From the NCBI GenBank assembly GCA_027596075.1, contig JADGJC010000041.1, positions 124,488 to 188,487 of the forward strand: a stretch of DNA of 64,000 nt, in the 5' to 3' direction. The position numbers were made by a program, and so were the translations under genes. Positions 21,469-33,609 of the stretch are shown piece after piece. The notes under the pieces are model-generated. The model was given only the letters and a program-made list of their open reading frames with translations, was not told the DNA's origin and made no database searches. Position 1 is the first letter of the stretch, and the number at the start of each line of letters is the position of its first letter. The stretch is from Rhizophlyctis rosea (lineage: Eukaryota > Chytridiomycota > Chytridiomycetes > Rhizophlyctidales > Rhizophlyctidaceae).

Positions 21469-23115
21469 TCATGTTACCACCGGGACCCCCGCCAAGCTCT
21501 GCAGACCGAATTCCGTGGATAAAGTCCCCATCATCCCGCTAAAACTGCGGATACACCCATTCAGAATTAGTACCGAGTGCACACGACATCCCAACTTGAT
21601 TTTTTTTAACCCTAACTCTACCCGAAGTCGTTCCTCATCCCCTGGCAAATCACAAGCTTCAGGGCCCGCCGCATTCCCCCTCATATTCTCCCACATAATT
21701 CCCAGGTGCCTCCAAACAAAGATCTCGACCTGTCGCAGCCGGGTGCAACGACTAAGAGTGTCCCGGACGAGCTCATAGTTCCCATGCTGTAGCTCTAGAC
21801 GGAGGATCGTCAAGCCAGAGGTTTGGGGAATGTGGGATACAATCCGGCACGTTGTTCCGGTTGTTATGGAGTCTGAATGGTTTGAGAAGTTGAAGGATTA
21901 CAAGTTGGACAGGTCGGTAAACGGCGGGAAAACGTGAGGGAAGGTAGGCGTATTAGGTCCGCGATAGCCGCAATCGAGATGGAGGGACGTGAGTTGTTGA
22001 CGGGTGCGGACGGGCATGGTGTTGAGGCATTCATCCCAATTTTGGCCACCCCACGTGAATGGAGTCAAACTTGATTGCGTGAGTGTCGCGAGTGAGGGAA
22101 AGCCGGTATCGTATGACAGGATGTGGTGAATTTCGAGCGATTTTAGGTTTGGCATCGCAGCTCCCCAGTTGTCGAAGATGGTGCAGGAATAGATGCGCAA
22201 CGACGTGAGGGTTTTCGAGACGACGTTCTTGAGTACAAAGGGTTGATCACCTCCAAGCGGTAGTTGTGAAAACAACAGGTCTGAATGCTTGAGCGGAGCC
22301 ATCTCGGTGGTCACGGCAGGGAGGATACAATGGAAACAGCAGGTCTCGAGCCGTAACGGCCGGTCACGGCTTCCCGCAATCGCAAAAGCTATTATGATCT
22401 CGTCCACCTCCGCATCCTCGTCACCCCAGCTCATCGAATGACAAGCAACTACTAAATGCTGAATAGAAGTAAGATCCAGTACTTCCAGAGGCTTTGAGAA
22501 ATGAAAGACAAACTTCAACGCACACACTCGACACGGAAGGAGTCCTGCAGGAACAAATCCCATGCTTTGGACAGTTTGAGTTTGCCTTGGCGAGATCTTT
22601 GCACGTTGGGTGTGTACCGGAACACATCAAGACAGGAACCGCAGCGCAGGCGAAAAGCTATGGTGCGGAACGCTCGGCAGACCTGTCATGAGATAATTCG
22701 AGGTTGCACGGAGGGGTAGCGTCAGGTCGATTCAGTTATGTGCAAGTTTTGCCATGAGGGCACCACGAACCTGAGCAATCTCCCTGTCATATATAGGCAG
22801 GATATTTTCACGTCTACGACGTTTTGCTGTAATATAACCCGTGAGCATGAGGCGCTCCACAGTCAAGTCGTGAACGTTATCCGTTGATGGCAGAAGGTAT
22901 TCAAAAATGGCCAGAAGGAGGTCTTGATGGATGAGGAGAATGAAGCAAGGAGCCGGTTTCGTGGTGAATTCCGCAATGCAGATATTTGAAAGTGATGTTT
23001 GGGTCACGTCCTTTACTTCCTTTGTTGTACTCGAACGTGTCGGGCTCGCAATGCTGAAAGAGGCCACCTTGCTGATGAGCTTTTTCAAAGATTCTTTCAA
23101 AGCTGAGGGTGGCAT
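21469..23115 (-). pseudogene. F-box/LRR-like pseudogene, copy 2
   Basis: Paralogue of the F-box gene at 19318-20715. Exon 1 (23115-22771) starts at ATG 23115 and contains an F-box-like region around HQDLLLAIFEYLLPS. An 88-bp intron (22683-22770) splits AQ|VC at exactly the same place as in copy 1. Exon 2 continues VCRAFRTIAFRLRCG but shifts frame by one base near 22516-22520, where copy 1 reads VRTLRF. Later the frame meets TAA at 21898-21900 right after FTDLSNL, while copy 1 reads on with LTSL; downstream sequence stays in the same frame to 21469. Shared blocks include ATLTQSSL, WDECL and TMPVRTR. One frameshift plus one nonsense codon in a gene aligned with its neighbour argues for true decay. 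Confidence 0.75.
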
Positions 23116-23546
23116 ATTGAGTGTCGTAGTGTCTCTGTTTACGGAGGAAGGCGATGCAAGACAAAGTGACCAGCGATATGTAAGATAGCTTTTGTGAGTA
23201 CTGTGATGAGTGTTGAAGGAGGCCCAGTTGAAGCCCAGTTGAGTTTCCCCTTCTACGAAGGTTCAGTCGAGCTCGGCGACCATGTGTCGGGAATCACAAA
23301 CAATGATCCTCTTGGATTCCCTCACTTCCCATGGAGGCATTTTGTCACTCACAAAGGGGTGCCCGGATCAACCAAATGATTTCTAGGGTGGTGCCGCACA
23401 ATCGTGTGGATGCCGCTCAATCATGATAACACATAGGTAGCAGTACACTTTCATATATTACAGGTCCTCCAACTATAAGTGGACCATACATATGGACTAT
23501 AGACAATATGATACAGTATATTGACCAAGAGCAGGAACTATCGACC
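23116..23546. other. Intergenic, nothing recognised
   Basis: Upstream side of the F-box pseudogene and 3' flank of the DUF1206-like gene. Only short frames without features. Confidence 0.45.
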
Positions 23547-24727
23547 TCACTTCCGCCCATTCTCCCTCCTCTTCTTCCTCAAGGGCCTCCCACTAGGCGG
23601 TGGTGTTGGGAACCTCCTAAACCAAATCCCACACAAAGCCGCAAAAACACCATATGTAACCACCATAGCCCCAATAACAATCAAGGTGACCTGTCCCGCC
23701 TTCTTTGCCCTCAACAAATTCAACCCACTTCCCATCATCGTCCTAACTTCCGGATCAAATCCTTCCTCATCTTCGTCATCATCTCCACCTCTCAGTCCCT
23801 TCCACATCAACGCCGAAACGAACAGGAAAATACCCGCACGGCCAAGGAACCCAATGTGCCCAAGAGTGAGAATGAGGTATCTTTGGAATGGTGACCGGAT
23901 TTTGACAGGATCGAGTTCTGGGTACCATTTGCGGGTGAAGGCGTTCAGGAGTTGAGTTATTGTTGCTATCAGGAAGGCTGTGGCGAGCAGGACGACTCCT
24001 ACGCGTCCGCCGGTGGATTCTAACCAACATGCCGGTAGACAGGCGTCGGAGGATGAAGGTGGTGGTGTGCCATCAGGCGATTTGTAGAGGGTTACGAGGA
24101 GACGAGCGAGGTAGTACGCATAGGCGGCGTAGACGGCGCAGGAGACGAGAGGGGAGAGACGATATTGGAAGAAGTTTTTGAATTTTGAGAGTGTTGCGTC
24201 TGCGCCTTGGAATGTTAGGCCTTCCCAGAGACGCCAGATTGCGTAGAAGACGATTCCTGTTGTTGGGAGGGGAGATGTAAACAAACAAACGCGGGCATTT
24301 GTGTCGAGCAATTATATTCCGCTCAAAGTATCCAAGGTGGCACTCCAAATACTGACAATGAACATGGGGAAAACTCACCCGCAAACAGCGCAATCAACAA
24401 CCCCTTTCCGAAAAACACCCCACCAATGAGCACAAACGCTCCCTGCGGACTAGCATCCACCCTAGCGTCCCCATCATTCGCTTCATTATCCATCAAATGC
24501 GCTCCACTAGCTGCTGCCATACCGCCAATGAGGCAGTAGACAACACCCTTGGCGAAGAAACCGATGCGACCGAACCATTCTTCGGCTTTGTACATGCGGT
24601 GGGAGACGCCGTATGCTTCTTCTACTGTTACGGGGGCGGGGAGGGTAGATGTGCGGTTGTTGTAGGGTTGGCGGTTGGGGGATGGGGAGGTGCGGGTTTG
24701 GTGTGTAAAGGGGTTTGCGAGTTTCAT
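23547..24727 (-). CDS. DUF1206-like multi-pass membrane protein
   Basis: Two exons (24727-24379, 24256-23547; 122-bp intron with GTGAGT and CAACAG) give 352 residues. After a polar Ser/Pro/Thr N-terminus of about 50 residues, three related pairs of membrane helices follow: RIGFFAKGVVYCLIGGMAAA, then YRLSPLVSCAVYAAYAYYLA, then LGHIGFLGRAGIFLFVSAL. This internal repetition with Gly-x-x-(A/G)-(K/R)-G turns is how I recall DUF1206 proteins; that assignment is from memory. The C-terminus is strongly basic (PLRKKRRENGRK). The ATG at 24727 precedes the first conserved region; earlier codons in the frame look like leader. Biochemical function is unknown for the family. Confidence 0.75.
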
Positions 24728-26330
24728 GGTTTTCGTGAAGTTAAAGTGGAGCGGGATGCGTGGTTGGGGATGGTGAGAGGGTGAGACCGGTAGATTGAAG
24801 TGCAATGCTGTTAATGTGAGGGGTATGCACCAAGATACCGAATGACAAAAATAAATTATATGATGAGGGATTAGACTACAGGATGGTTTGGAACGTTGGT
24901 AGCTTTGGTGCAAGAAGGTGGACCCCGTTACCAGCAGGCGAAGATCAACATTCACAGGTTTATAGCATTTCCAAAACTTCTGCAAACCTGCACCGCCTCG
25001 CCAGTCATCACGGAGCCGCATCTTTTGACGCCTCAACCAAAACATTCATGTGGTGCGGACTCCGACGCGACGTGCTGCATCATGATAAAACCCCGCAGTT
25101 ACAATCCAAGTTTCAGCGGAGGTTGATAAGCATGCATGGGTCTCCGGGTATGCCGCAACAACAGGAACATCCTGCACCCGCTCGCGGTGCCAGCTGTGTC
25201 TTAATAACTTTCAAACTCTACAGAGTTCGGTCATGCAGATTGTGGTTATGTGGCGCGAGGGTTCTTCCATGGCTGTGAGTTCGTCGAGGGGCATCAAAAA
25301 TCAAAGTTCCAAAATGACTTCATTTGTCTCACGTTTCTGTGCCACTGTACTGCCAGCAATGACGTATTTGGTATCACCTATTGCAAGTGGCTTGGTTGAT
25401 GTGATTGCTGATATATAGCACATGGTTTGGGCAGGTCACATCCTCATTATGTTTTCGTTTCTGAAGCGGAGCTGAACTGGCATTTCGAAAGCCTATCTGG
25501 AGCCCCAACCGTCCTTAATCTTGACTGATCTCACAAAATCCCTTCCGCAGATCCGTGTTTCTCCCCAACTGCATATATACTCGGGTCCTCATTGGTGGAA
25601 CATTAACTTTTCGCTGTCCACCGGTGCCCCCGTTGAAGAGAGTATTTCGTTGGTGTACCAATCGCTTGCTAATGAAAAAAGATAGTAAACGCTTTGTGCA
25701 AGTCTGCAGTATGGATCACTGGCGTGAAGAATGTCGATGGGGCCGTACTCGTCATTTCCGTAGATCATGCCGCTATCAGCACATAGTAGAATCAGCATTC
25801 ACGGGACCGCCTCGTTTTTCATCAGCTTTGTTCGAAGTCGAACAATTTTGATAGCAAGTGCATGAAATCAAGTATTGTTATATCAACTCGCAGAGTGCCT
25901 TCTTGTGAAATACTCGCCCTCTAAACCCGCGCATTATCTTTTTCTACTTGACGAACATGCGGTGTGCGTTTTCGACTGAGGGCGTCTTCTTGATTGTTTC
26001 TATCAGTCAATGCAACTAGCCAAAAGAAAATGCTTGAACACCGTTGAGAAATTGCAGCGACAGGGTTGATTCAAACCGCTAACCGCGCAATGCGCTCTCG
26101 GCCGTTTTATAAGTAGGCGTTACTCCCAATCTTGAATCCATCGTGTCAAATGGAAGGTTTTGCATTTTGTGGCACTATGTGTACTGACATTTAACGTCTC
26201 TTAGTCTGTGTTCATTATGTACAAAGGAAGTCAAGGGGATCATAGTCCCTGCGTGCATGACGTACTGAATCTAATCCGTAAAGTTCATCAAAGATCATCT
26301 ATCTATATTGCTATCTATCCCGCAAACCCA
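24728..26330. other. Intergenic, nothing recognised
   Basis: About 1.6 kb. The first 100-200 bases are the likely promoter of the DUF1206-like gene. The remainder has short overlapping frames and no domain, RNA gene or repeat that I can identify. Confidence 0.45.
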
Positions 26331-27801
26331 TCAAATATCATAGCGCTCCCCATACACCTCCCCATCCCCACCACTCGACAAATGACTTCCGCGACTCCCA
26401 TCCCTCCCATAATCACCATGCTGCGACCTCACGTATGCCGTCGTACCATTCGACGACGAGAATGGCGACAGGGGAAGGTTCACTGGTGTTATCGCTCGCG
26501 GATTGGGTTGATAATACGAACCCACATCTTCGTCCCGTAATCGCGCCTTGGAACTGTAATACCCGCCAGGCGATGTGTAGCCCCTGTCGCTGCCGGGTGG
26601 GTACGCATTCCCACCATACCGGTAGTCGTCCCACGTTTCCCTCCCGTTGGGTGCGGGGGAAACGGCCTTAAGGACGTAGCTATCGCCTGTGGCGCGTTCT
26701 TCGTCGTACATCTTCGAGTGGGTGGAGAAGTTTTTGGTTTGAATTGGGGGAAGGTGGGTTGTTGTGAGGTGTTTTTGAGTGGATCGGTTGGTTGGTGTGT
26801 CGATGGGACGAGGACTGACGGGACCGGTACCCCATCCGGAGTTTGTGCCGGATCCGGATTTGCTGCGGGAGGCGCCGAGTTCGATTTTAAGCATGAGCAG
26901 ATCGAACATGGTAAAGAGGTTGGCGGTTGTAGAGAAGGCTACCATCATGACGTAGGTTGGGGCGTCAATATTGAGGTAGATGTAGGCGGTGACGATTCTG
27001 CGGGAGGGAAGATGCTATGTTGAGATACCTGCACTTGTAGTGAGAATATTCAGAATCCCCATGAACATACCTCGCAAACATCGGAAGCAAAATAAACATG
27101 AACCGCGCTCCCGCCGACCGCAAAAGCGTAAACGCGATCGTCGCCTTCGTCATGCTCTTGAAACTCGACACTGATCCAATATACCGGATTTGCAACAAAA
27201 TCTCACAACATAGCAAGAACAACAAATACGTCGGCTCGATGTACTGCACATTGACGCCTCCCTCAGTCTTCCTGCTGTGTAGCTGTCCTTGCACCGCCGC
27301 AATGACGACGTCCGCAAGACGGGTGATGGCGGCGCAGGAGAAGAACCCAAAGAAGAGGGAGTAGAACCACTTTTCCATCGGTGTCCGTTTGACGATTTTG
27401 TAACGTTCGTAGAAGAGAATGATGTCGCCCATTTCAGAGATGGAGAAGAAGATGAGACATATTGGGTTTAGGATACGGACTGCTATTGGTGATGCTGTTG
27501 GTGTTGCGTTTATTGCTGTTAGGATCTCTGTTGACCGCCAGGAATAGAAGTTAGGACAACGGACAGTGTACATCTTCCATATCACCAGTCGGAACATACC
27601 CTGTCCCAAAAACATGAATATACAGTTGACGAACAACCAAATCCACACGGTCTTTCCGCGGAAGTAGACGATGAGGTAGGCTGATAGGATGGCCATCATG
27701 ACGGTGATTGAATATCCATAGTAGGCGAAAGTGCAAGCCATCATGTTCCATCCGGTGATTGGCCATGGCCCGCCAGAGCAGGTGGTGCTTGCTTCTCCCA
27801 T
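26331..27801 (-). CDS. Multi-pass membrane protein of unknown function
   Basis: Two exons (27801-27071, 26997-26331; 73-bp intron, GTATGT..CCGCAG) give 465 residues. About seven hydrophobic helices occupy residues 20-290, for example ITVMMAILSAYLIVYF, TVWIWLFVNCIFMFLGQG, ILNPICLIFFSISEMGDIIL and FYSLFFGFFSCAAITRLADV. The C-terminal 170 residues are polar and Gly/Ser/Tyr/Arg-rich (YRYGGNAYPPG, YTSPGGYYSS), probably a cytosolic tail with phosphosites. Topology is receptor-like, but I recognise no GPCR family motif such as DRY or NPxxY, so no function is assigned. The start ATG at 27801 lies directly before the first helix region. Confidence 0.82.
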
Positions 27802-29281
27802 AGTGTTAGTGAGGATGCAGCAAAGAGGGGAAAGTTGGGAAGTTGACCAAGTGACAAGTGGCAGCAAGCAGGAACTTTCTGTGATAAAGCCTTCCAGGTA
27901 TGCAGCAACTGTTCTCAAAAACTTTAGACAAAACGAATGGGGATCGCGAACCCGTCGGCGCCTTTTCAAGACTCCTTTTCTTTCGCCCACTCAAATGAGG
28001 CAACCGCCATCTATTCCATAGCCAGCATTGCCAACTCAAACGCAAACATCAAGCTGTAGCCATAGATGTCCAGGCACATTCATTGAAAATCAGTTGAATC
28101 CAGAACACATTGGTCACAGCCCGAAACGACCGAAACTAAGGAGAACAGGTGGTAAACCATTTCTGTGAGGTCCTTCTCTCCCGGAGATGAACCGGAGACG
28201 GTAGCGGTTACCGCAAACGGTTGTCAAAAAACCTGGTTGAGATGGAGGGACCAGGAGATAGCGTTTGAGACATCAAGTGCCTAGCGGGTCTCCCTGGTCG
28301 TTGCTGGCCATATTGGGCAGTTGACATGGTTCTGCGGAAAACTTTTTAGGAGTGAGACGACGCATTTGACATGGTGGTGGTGGGTGGCACTGTGACGCGC
28401 CATGGCTTGGGTGCGTCTGTGAACGATATCTGGTCGGAGCTGATCGGGGATACTGTGTTTCTCATACAAAATGTGGCCCAATTTAGCTCATGCCACCCGA
28501 TGACGATGCTGACCATCTATTACCGCTCAAAGTCGAACGTCCGCAAAACCCACTCAATTTGTGAATGCAGTCGTAGGTCATCTTCGTATCACCATCAATT
28601 AGGCCTAGAAGATAGCCCCTTGGCGCTCCTTGACCTCCTGACGAAGGTATGAGCAGCGGAACATCATTTCCGTGTAACGAGAGGCGATTGAGAAGACTGA
28701 CATTACGACGCCACAGAGCAAATGGAAATCTCAGTTGCAAGAGAATGTGATTTTGATTGTTGCGTTCAGGTTTGCCATATAGCTCTTGAAGAACTGATGG
28801 AAGTGCAGAACGCGACCACGCAAGTTCTGTACCAATTCACCACACCATATCCCCCGTCTCAACGTGATGGTACATTGCTTTTAGTGCGCGATTGCAACTG
28901 TTGTGGATAGGAAGTAATAGAAACTATCATAGACGTTGGTCGATATTATCTGCTCCAACGTTGTATGTGACAAAGTTGGCAGCAAAACCTCTCGGTCGGC
29001 TCAGTGGCCTGGAGATGTTGGAACTATTGTTCATGATTTCATCACAGACGGCCGAACGGATTGAAGCACAAAAGATGCAGACTTGGTTGCATAATGCTTT
29101 ACGACCGTGAACCTCGTCAAAGAGAAGATGAGAATGACGGTTCATCAATTCCCCATCCCCCCAACCCCTGCACCGCTTTCTTTTCCCTTTCGCTAGATTT
29201 TCCCTTCTTCCACTGTACTCGCTAGGGTTTCTCGCTTGTAAAGAGTTCCATACTCTGTCATAGAGCATATAAGTTTCGTCA
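27802..29281. other. Intergenic, nothing recognised
   Basis: About 1.5 kb with only short overlapping frames on both strands. No domains. It ends at a tRNA-like relic. Confidence 0.45.
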
Positions 29282-29314
29282 GCTCGCTAGCTCAGCTGGT
29301 CAGAACGTAGTGCT
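29282..29314 (+). pseudogene. tRNA-Ile relic (5' half only)
   Basis: The 33 bases match the 5' half of the intact tRNA-Ile at 29833 with a few changes (GCTCGCT acceptor strand, TAGCTCAG D-arm, GTAGTGCT anticodon stem). After that the match stops; no T-arm and no partner for the acceptor strand follow, so it cannot fold as a tRNA. Confidence 0.65.
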
Positions 29315-29832
29315 GGTGGTGAACCACCGCACCCCCGTTGAACCTCAATTCTCCCAAATTCTCATGATACGGGGGTTTCAACCATAGTTTATGTTCAAGG
29401 TAATCTCAGCGACTGTTCGACCTCCCCTCGGCTCGCTCCCTTCGTATTGCCTTATCACGTCCCGATGGTGTGGTTCAAGTTTCAAATCGCTTCCCCGCCT
29501 GCGCAGCCCAAATTACAAACACTGTACTTACAAGTAATCTACTTCAACAGCTTGTTTAGCTGAGTTTGTCAGAGGGGGGTGCTACTGGATGATTTTACTG
29601 AAAAGGAACGGAACGTGAGCATACTACGCATCTGCCGCTGCCGGTTATATGTTTAGCTTCGAAAGAAATGAGACCTGCAACGCTCTCACTATTCTCCATT
29701 GCACTCCTCCCTTCTGAGATGATTCACCGCTTCCCATTGCCTCTCATGTTGCCCCCACATACGCTTCCATGTTTGTGAGGGCGTCTAACTTTTTATATGC
29801 ATATATTGCGCAGATTGTACATGCTTCCAACA

Positions 29833-29921
29833 GCTCGCTTAGCTCAGTTGGTTAGAGCGTGGTGCTAATATGTTTCATAAAAGGAACGCCAAGGTCACAG
29901 GTTCGATCCCTGTAGTGAGCA
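29833..29921 (+). tRNA. tRNA-Ile(AAT) with a 15-nt intron
   Basis: Acceptor stem GCTCGCT pairs with AGTGAGC (one G-T), followed by discriminator A at 29921. The D-arm is TAGCTCAGTTGGTTAGAG; the anticodon stem TGGTG pairs with CGCCA around loop CTAATAA, anticodon AAT. A 15-base insertion (TGTTTCATAAAAGGA) sits one base 3' of the anticodon, the standard eukaryotic tRNA intron position. The T-arm is ACAGG-TTCGATC-CCTGT with the B box GGTTCGATCC, and a T-run follows at about 29931-29941 as RNA polymerase III terminator. Confidence 0.93.
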
Positions 29922-29930
29922 TGTCGAATA

Positions 29931-29941
29931 TTTTTTTTTTT
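29931..29941 (+). terminator. RNA polymerase III terminator of the tRNA-Ile gene
   Basis: A run of about eleven T residues ten bases after the tRNA 3' end, the usual polymerase III stop. Confidence 0.7.
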
Positions 29942-30486
29942 CGGATTACTTGTATCTTTCTCCCAAAAAATGATCTTGATTCCTTACAGCAAAAGGCTTG
30001 TGAGCCATTTGGACAAGCTACGTTCTGTGCTGGCCTCCTGTGTGCCAGGACGATTTCCCCAAAACTCCATCTAGCAGCTGAGTTCGTCAACTTTGGTTGG
30101 CATGTGCCAGCTCGGCACGGCTCCACAATTTGTTTTACTGCCACACTTTTGTGGCACAGTGAGCGTAATAAGCGCCTTATTGAGGAAAGAAGGTTTGGAA
30201 ATTGAAGGAGGGAAAGGGTGGAGGGGCAAGGATGGATGAGGATTTGTGTTCCCTTGTGGTACCATGAGCGAGGGGCTTAGACTGCTACCAAACTTACCAA
30301 GTCCGTAGGGGCGACCACGAACTTTTCTTGTGTTCACTTCCCCGCTCTCCTTCCACTTGCGTGCAGGATCAAAGTGATCAAAAGAGCAATTCCAATTTCC
30401 CTCTCAGCCCTGTCAAAAATGCACGTCTTCAATGTCCTCTCGTCGTCTTCGACATTTCGCAATCTCGATCCCAATACCTTCGAGCA

Positions 30487-33400
30487 ATGGCGTTTCCCGG
30501 TCCCCCTGGTTGGAAGGGAGTAGACCCTAGAGAACCAGCGCCGGGAACTCCAGGTGGAGACCCCCTACCCCCAGGCGTGCAGCTTCCTCCTGGTGCAGGT
30601 CCTCCCCTGGATCCTGTTCCTAACAGAACAGAACTGTTTGAGTTATCGCGGACCATTTGGAAGAGCGTGGAGGGTGTGATTTTGGTCTATTTTGTTATCA
30701 CTTCGATATGGTTCATTTGGAGAGCCAGGAAGGATAGAGTGCTCGCTCGTGTAAGTGTAAACAACCTGCGTGTTAGTAGTGGCATCAGACCTCGTCAGAG
30801 CCGCGGCGGAGATGAAAGAAACCTATCGTCAGCCGCAGAGACATCCGTTATGGCAACTGACCCTCCCCTCCTTCACTGACAGCGCGCAGTCTTCTTGACA
30901 TCAATGGCCAACATAGGTGGGATCCTGACCACAGCTGGAATCTACAATTTCCACAACTTCCATCCACCATGCTGGGTCACACTTTGGTGCAGACACCTTG
31001 GATTCGCTTGTTACATCTACTCGGTTTTGGCCAGAAGCTTCCGGTTGAGACATCTGTTTGCGAGTAACCAGAGGAAATTGAAGTTGGACAAACAAATTGA
31101 TTTTGCCCTTCCTCCGCCTCTTCCAACACCTGGTGACTCTAAAAGAGGTTAGGTCTTGCGGAGCTTCGTCATCATTCTCCTTCAACTAATCTACATAATC
31201 CTTTTATCTCTGTTCAGACCAATACCAGGCCGTTCCCACCACCGTCCCGTCCGTTTTCAATCCCGACAAGCGCAAACCCCCCAACCTTCACCTCCCGTCG
31301 ATCTCCGAGTCTTCCGTCGCCACAATAAACATCTCCTTTCCTCACGAGTCCGACGCGCACCACCTAACCCACCCACCGTCTTACCCCCCCACTCCACCAC
31401 CGGCATCTCCCTCAGATAACTACTCAAACGCATCCTTCCCCTCCGCCAAACTGACCCGCCACATCAGATTCCGTTACATCTTCTTTGGGATCTGGTTCGG
31501 CGTCATTATCCTGTACACCCTACTGCTAAACATATTCTCAACGTTGTTCCATATCAACCCAACGAATTATTGGTGCCCTGAACAGGACATGCGATATAAG
31601 ATTTGGGAGTATATCCCATTTAAGGTTGTAGTGTGGATATGGAGTTTGATTATTTGTCCATATTTGATCAAGATGTTGTGGCATAGTAAGGATACTTGTG
31701 GGATTCGAAGGGATTTGATTGGTGAGTGTTTCATGTGTGGAACGGATCTTGGACAAGCGGGCAGTGAGGCAGAGATACGCATGTGGCATGAAGTGCGAAT
31801 CGGTTTTGTTTTAAGTCATTATACTAACCGCCATAACCTTCTTCTCATCCTTTTTCACCAGCTACCGGAATCGCGACGCCGCTTTTCTCTTTAGTGTAAG
31901 TATCCAACCCATCGCAGTTACTTTATGGGAGTGACGGTGTAAAACCTGAAAACTAATTCAAACGCCGCCACGCCAGAACCGTTGTAACCAGCATTGCATG
32001 GCCCGACGGCACAGAAGCGTTCACGCCAGGTCATCCGTTGGCGCAAAAAGTCAACATCATGCATCCGCCAATGCACTGGAACATTTACGGTATTCTGGTA
32101 ATGCACTTCACATCGACCACGCTCCCCCTCATCGAATCATATGGATATTACCCGACCCGCTACTTCCGCCGAAAACGCCTTGAAAAAGACGAGAGCCCTT
32201 CCCCCGATGTCGAGGCGGCGCCGAGTGTCGAGATGCAATCATTGCCAAACACAGCCGCATATCGACGTCACGCTGCTCGCTTGGCGGGAAGTCCGATGGA
32301 GCAATTCCATAACGTCATGAGGGACCCGGAACTGTTTGCTCGGTACAAAGAATTTGCAGCTCGTGACCTGGTGACCGAAAACCCAGTGTTTTGGGAACAT
32401 TACACTAAACTCATCAGAACCCTGCCCAACCCGCCGCAGAACCCGTCCAAGTTCACATCCCCCGAACCGGTACCCCAGCATCTCATCCCCGCCTTCTTGA
32501 AAATCTACACCACATTTCTCCTCCCCAATGCACCACTGGAATTGAACCTGCCCGGCGGGGTGACGCAAACGGTTTGGGGACAGATGGAACCTGTACGGCT
32601 TAAGAGACCCGGCGTTGGGGTTCGGAGAGACGTGTTTGTCGTGGTTGCCGGGTGTGTTGAGCAGATGATCTTTGATAGCATTCCGCGCTTTATGGAGTTT
32701 GAGAGGGATGAGTATGTCAAGAGGCGGAGAGCGGATAGTGGGGGTGATAGAAATTCGGTGTTGAGGGAAAGAGGTCGTAGAGAGGCTAGATTCAGTGGAC
32801 AACCGAGCACATTAAATATCCAGTACGGCACGAATCCGACAGTCACCTCACCTATCGGGCAAGCGGTGAGGGAACGACCCATTGGGACATTCGAAGGGGA
32901 GAGTGGCAGCAGGGATCGAGGCGATACTGGGGAGACCAAGACGAATTTGATAGGAAGGGAAAGGGGATATACGGGAGAATCTAGGATTGATTTGACGAGG
33001 GAAAGGGTGTACGGTAGGGATCCGATAAGATCTCCTACCGAGTCACCGAGGGAGAGGACTTATACTGTTGACTCTCGGCGGGGGTACGGAGGGGACGCGA
33101 TGGGATCTCCTAGCGAGTCACCGAGGGAGAGGACTTATACTGTTGACTCTCGGCGGGGGTATGGCTCATCTGGCCGAGAGCAGGGACGTCATGGTGAATG
33201 GACGGGGGGTTACGGTGGTGAGGCTGGGAGGGAGCGAAGTCCCACCGGAGAGTCTCATAGAGGGTATTCTGTTGGGCAGGGGTATAGGGAAGCGTCCGGG
33301 AGGGAGCGGGCATTCACTGTCGAATCTCAAGGGGGTCACAGAAGCCCAGTGAGACACGAACGGGAATATGCGGAGGACTCGCATGGGGGTTACAGAAGCC

Positions 33401-33609
33401 CGGTTAGACAGGAGAGGGAATATACCGGGGACTCGCAACGGGGTTACAGAAATCCAGTGGGAGGGGAGCGGGGATATACCGGGGACTCACAGGGGGCTTA
33501 CAGAAGCCCAGTAGGAAGGGAGCGGGGATATACTGACGAATCCGCGATGGGCTATGGTAGCGATCCAAGGAGGCAGCGAAGTAATACTGGGGAACCTTGG
33601 AGGGATTAA
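30487..33609 (+). CDS. Seven-transmembrane protein with RGS domain (RGS-type receptor)
   Basis: Five exons: 30487-30748, 30890-31147, 31218-31721, 31862-31895 (34 nt) and 31977-33609; joined length is 897 codons. Seven helices are visible: VEGVILVYFVITSIWFIW, FLTSMANIGGILTT, LGFACYIYSVLA, YIFFGIWFGVIILYTLLL, VVWIWSLIICPYLI, ATPLFSLVTVVTSIAW (formed across two introns) and IYGILVMHFTSTTLPLIE. An RGS domain follows (about residues 500-630): FHNVMRDPELFARYKEFAA, ENPVFWEHY, and VPQHLIPAFLKIYTTFL. This layout, as in plant RGS1 and some fungal receptors, implies a G-alpha GTPase accelerator at the plasma membrane. A 260-residue tail has Arg/Glu/Tyr/Ser repeats. The donor of intron 1 is uncertain (30749 GTGTAAGT fits the phase; the better-looking GTAAGT at 30751 does not). 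An in-frame open stretch continues after the TAA. Confidence 0.88.
33031..33164 (+). repeat. Coding repeat, 75-base period
   Basis: A unit starting TCTCCTACCGAGTCACCGAG at 33031 recurs at 33106 with very few changes, encoding two nearly identical blocks ending YTVDSRRGYG in the tail of the 7TM-RGS protein. High identity suggests recent slippage or unequal exchange. Confidence 0.85.
33313..33582 (+). repeat. Coding repeat, five 18-residue units
   Basis: Five consecutive 54-base units encode blocks of the form Y-T-x-(D/E)-S-x-x-G-Y-R-(S/N)-P-V-x-x-E-R-(E/G). The first starts FTVES and the last YTDES. Each has a potential Tyr/Ser phosphorylation site and is strongly charged. Confidence 0.85.

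Noticed and set aside
27527..27574. Possible 44-base intron in the multi-pass membrane gene (GTACAC..CAACAG with CTAAC branch)
   Set aside because: The frame is open through it and continues in a good membrane helix; removing 44 bases would break the frame.
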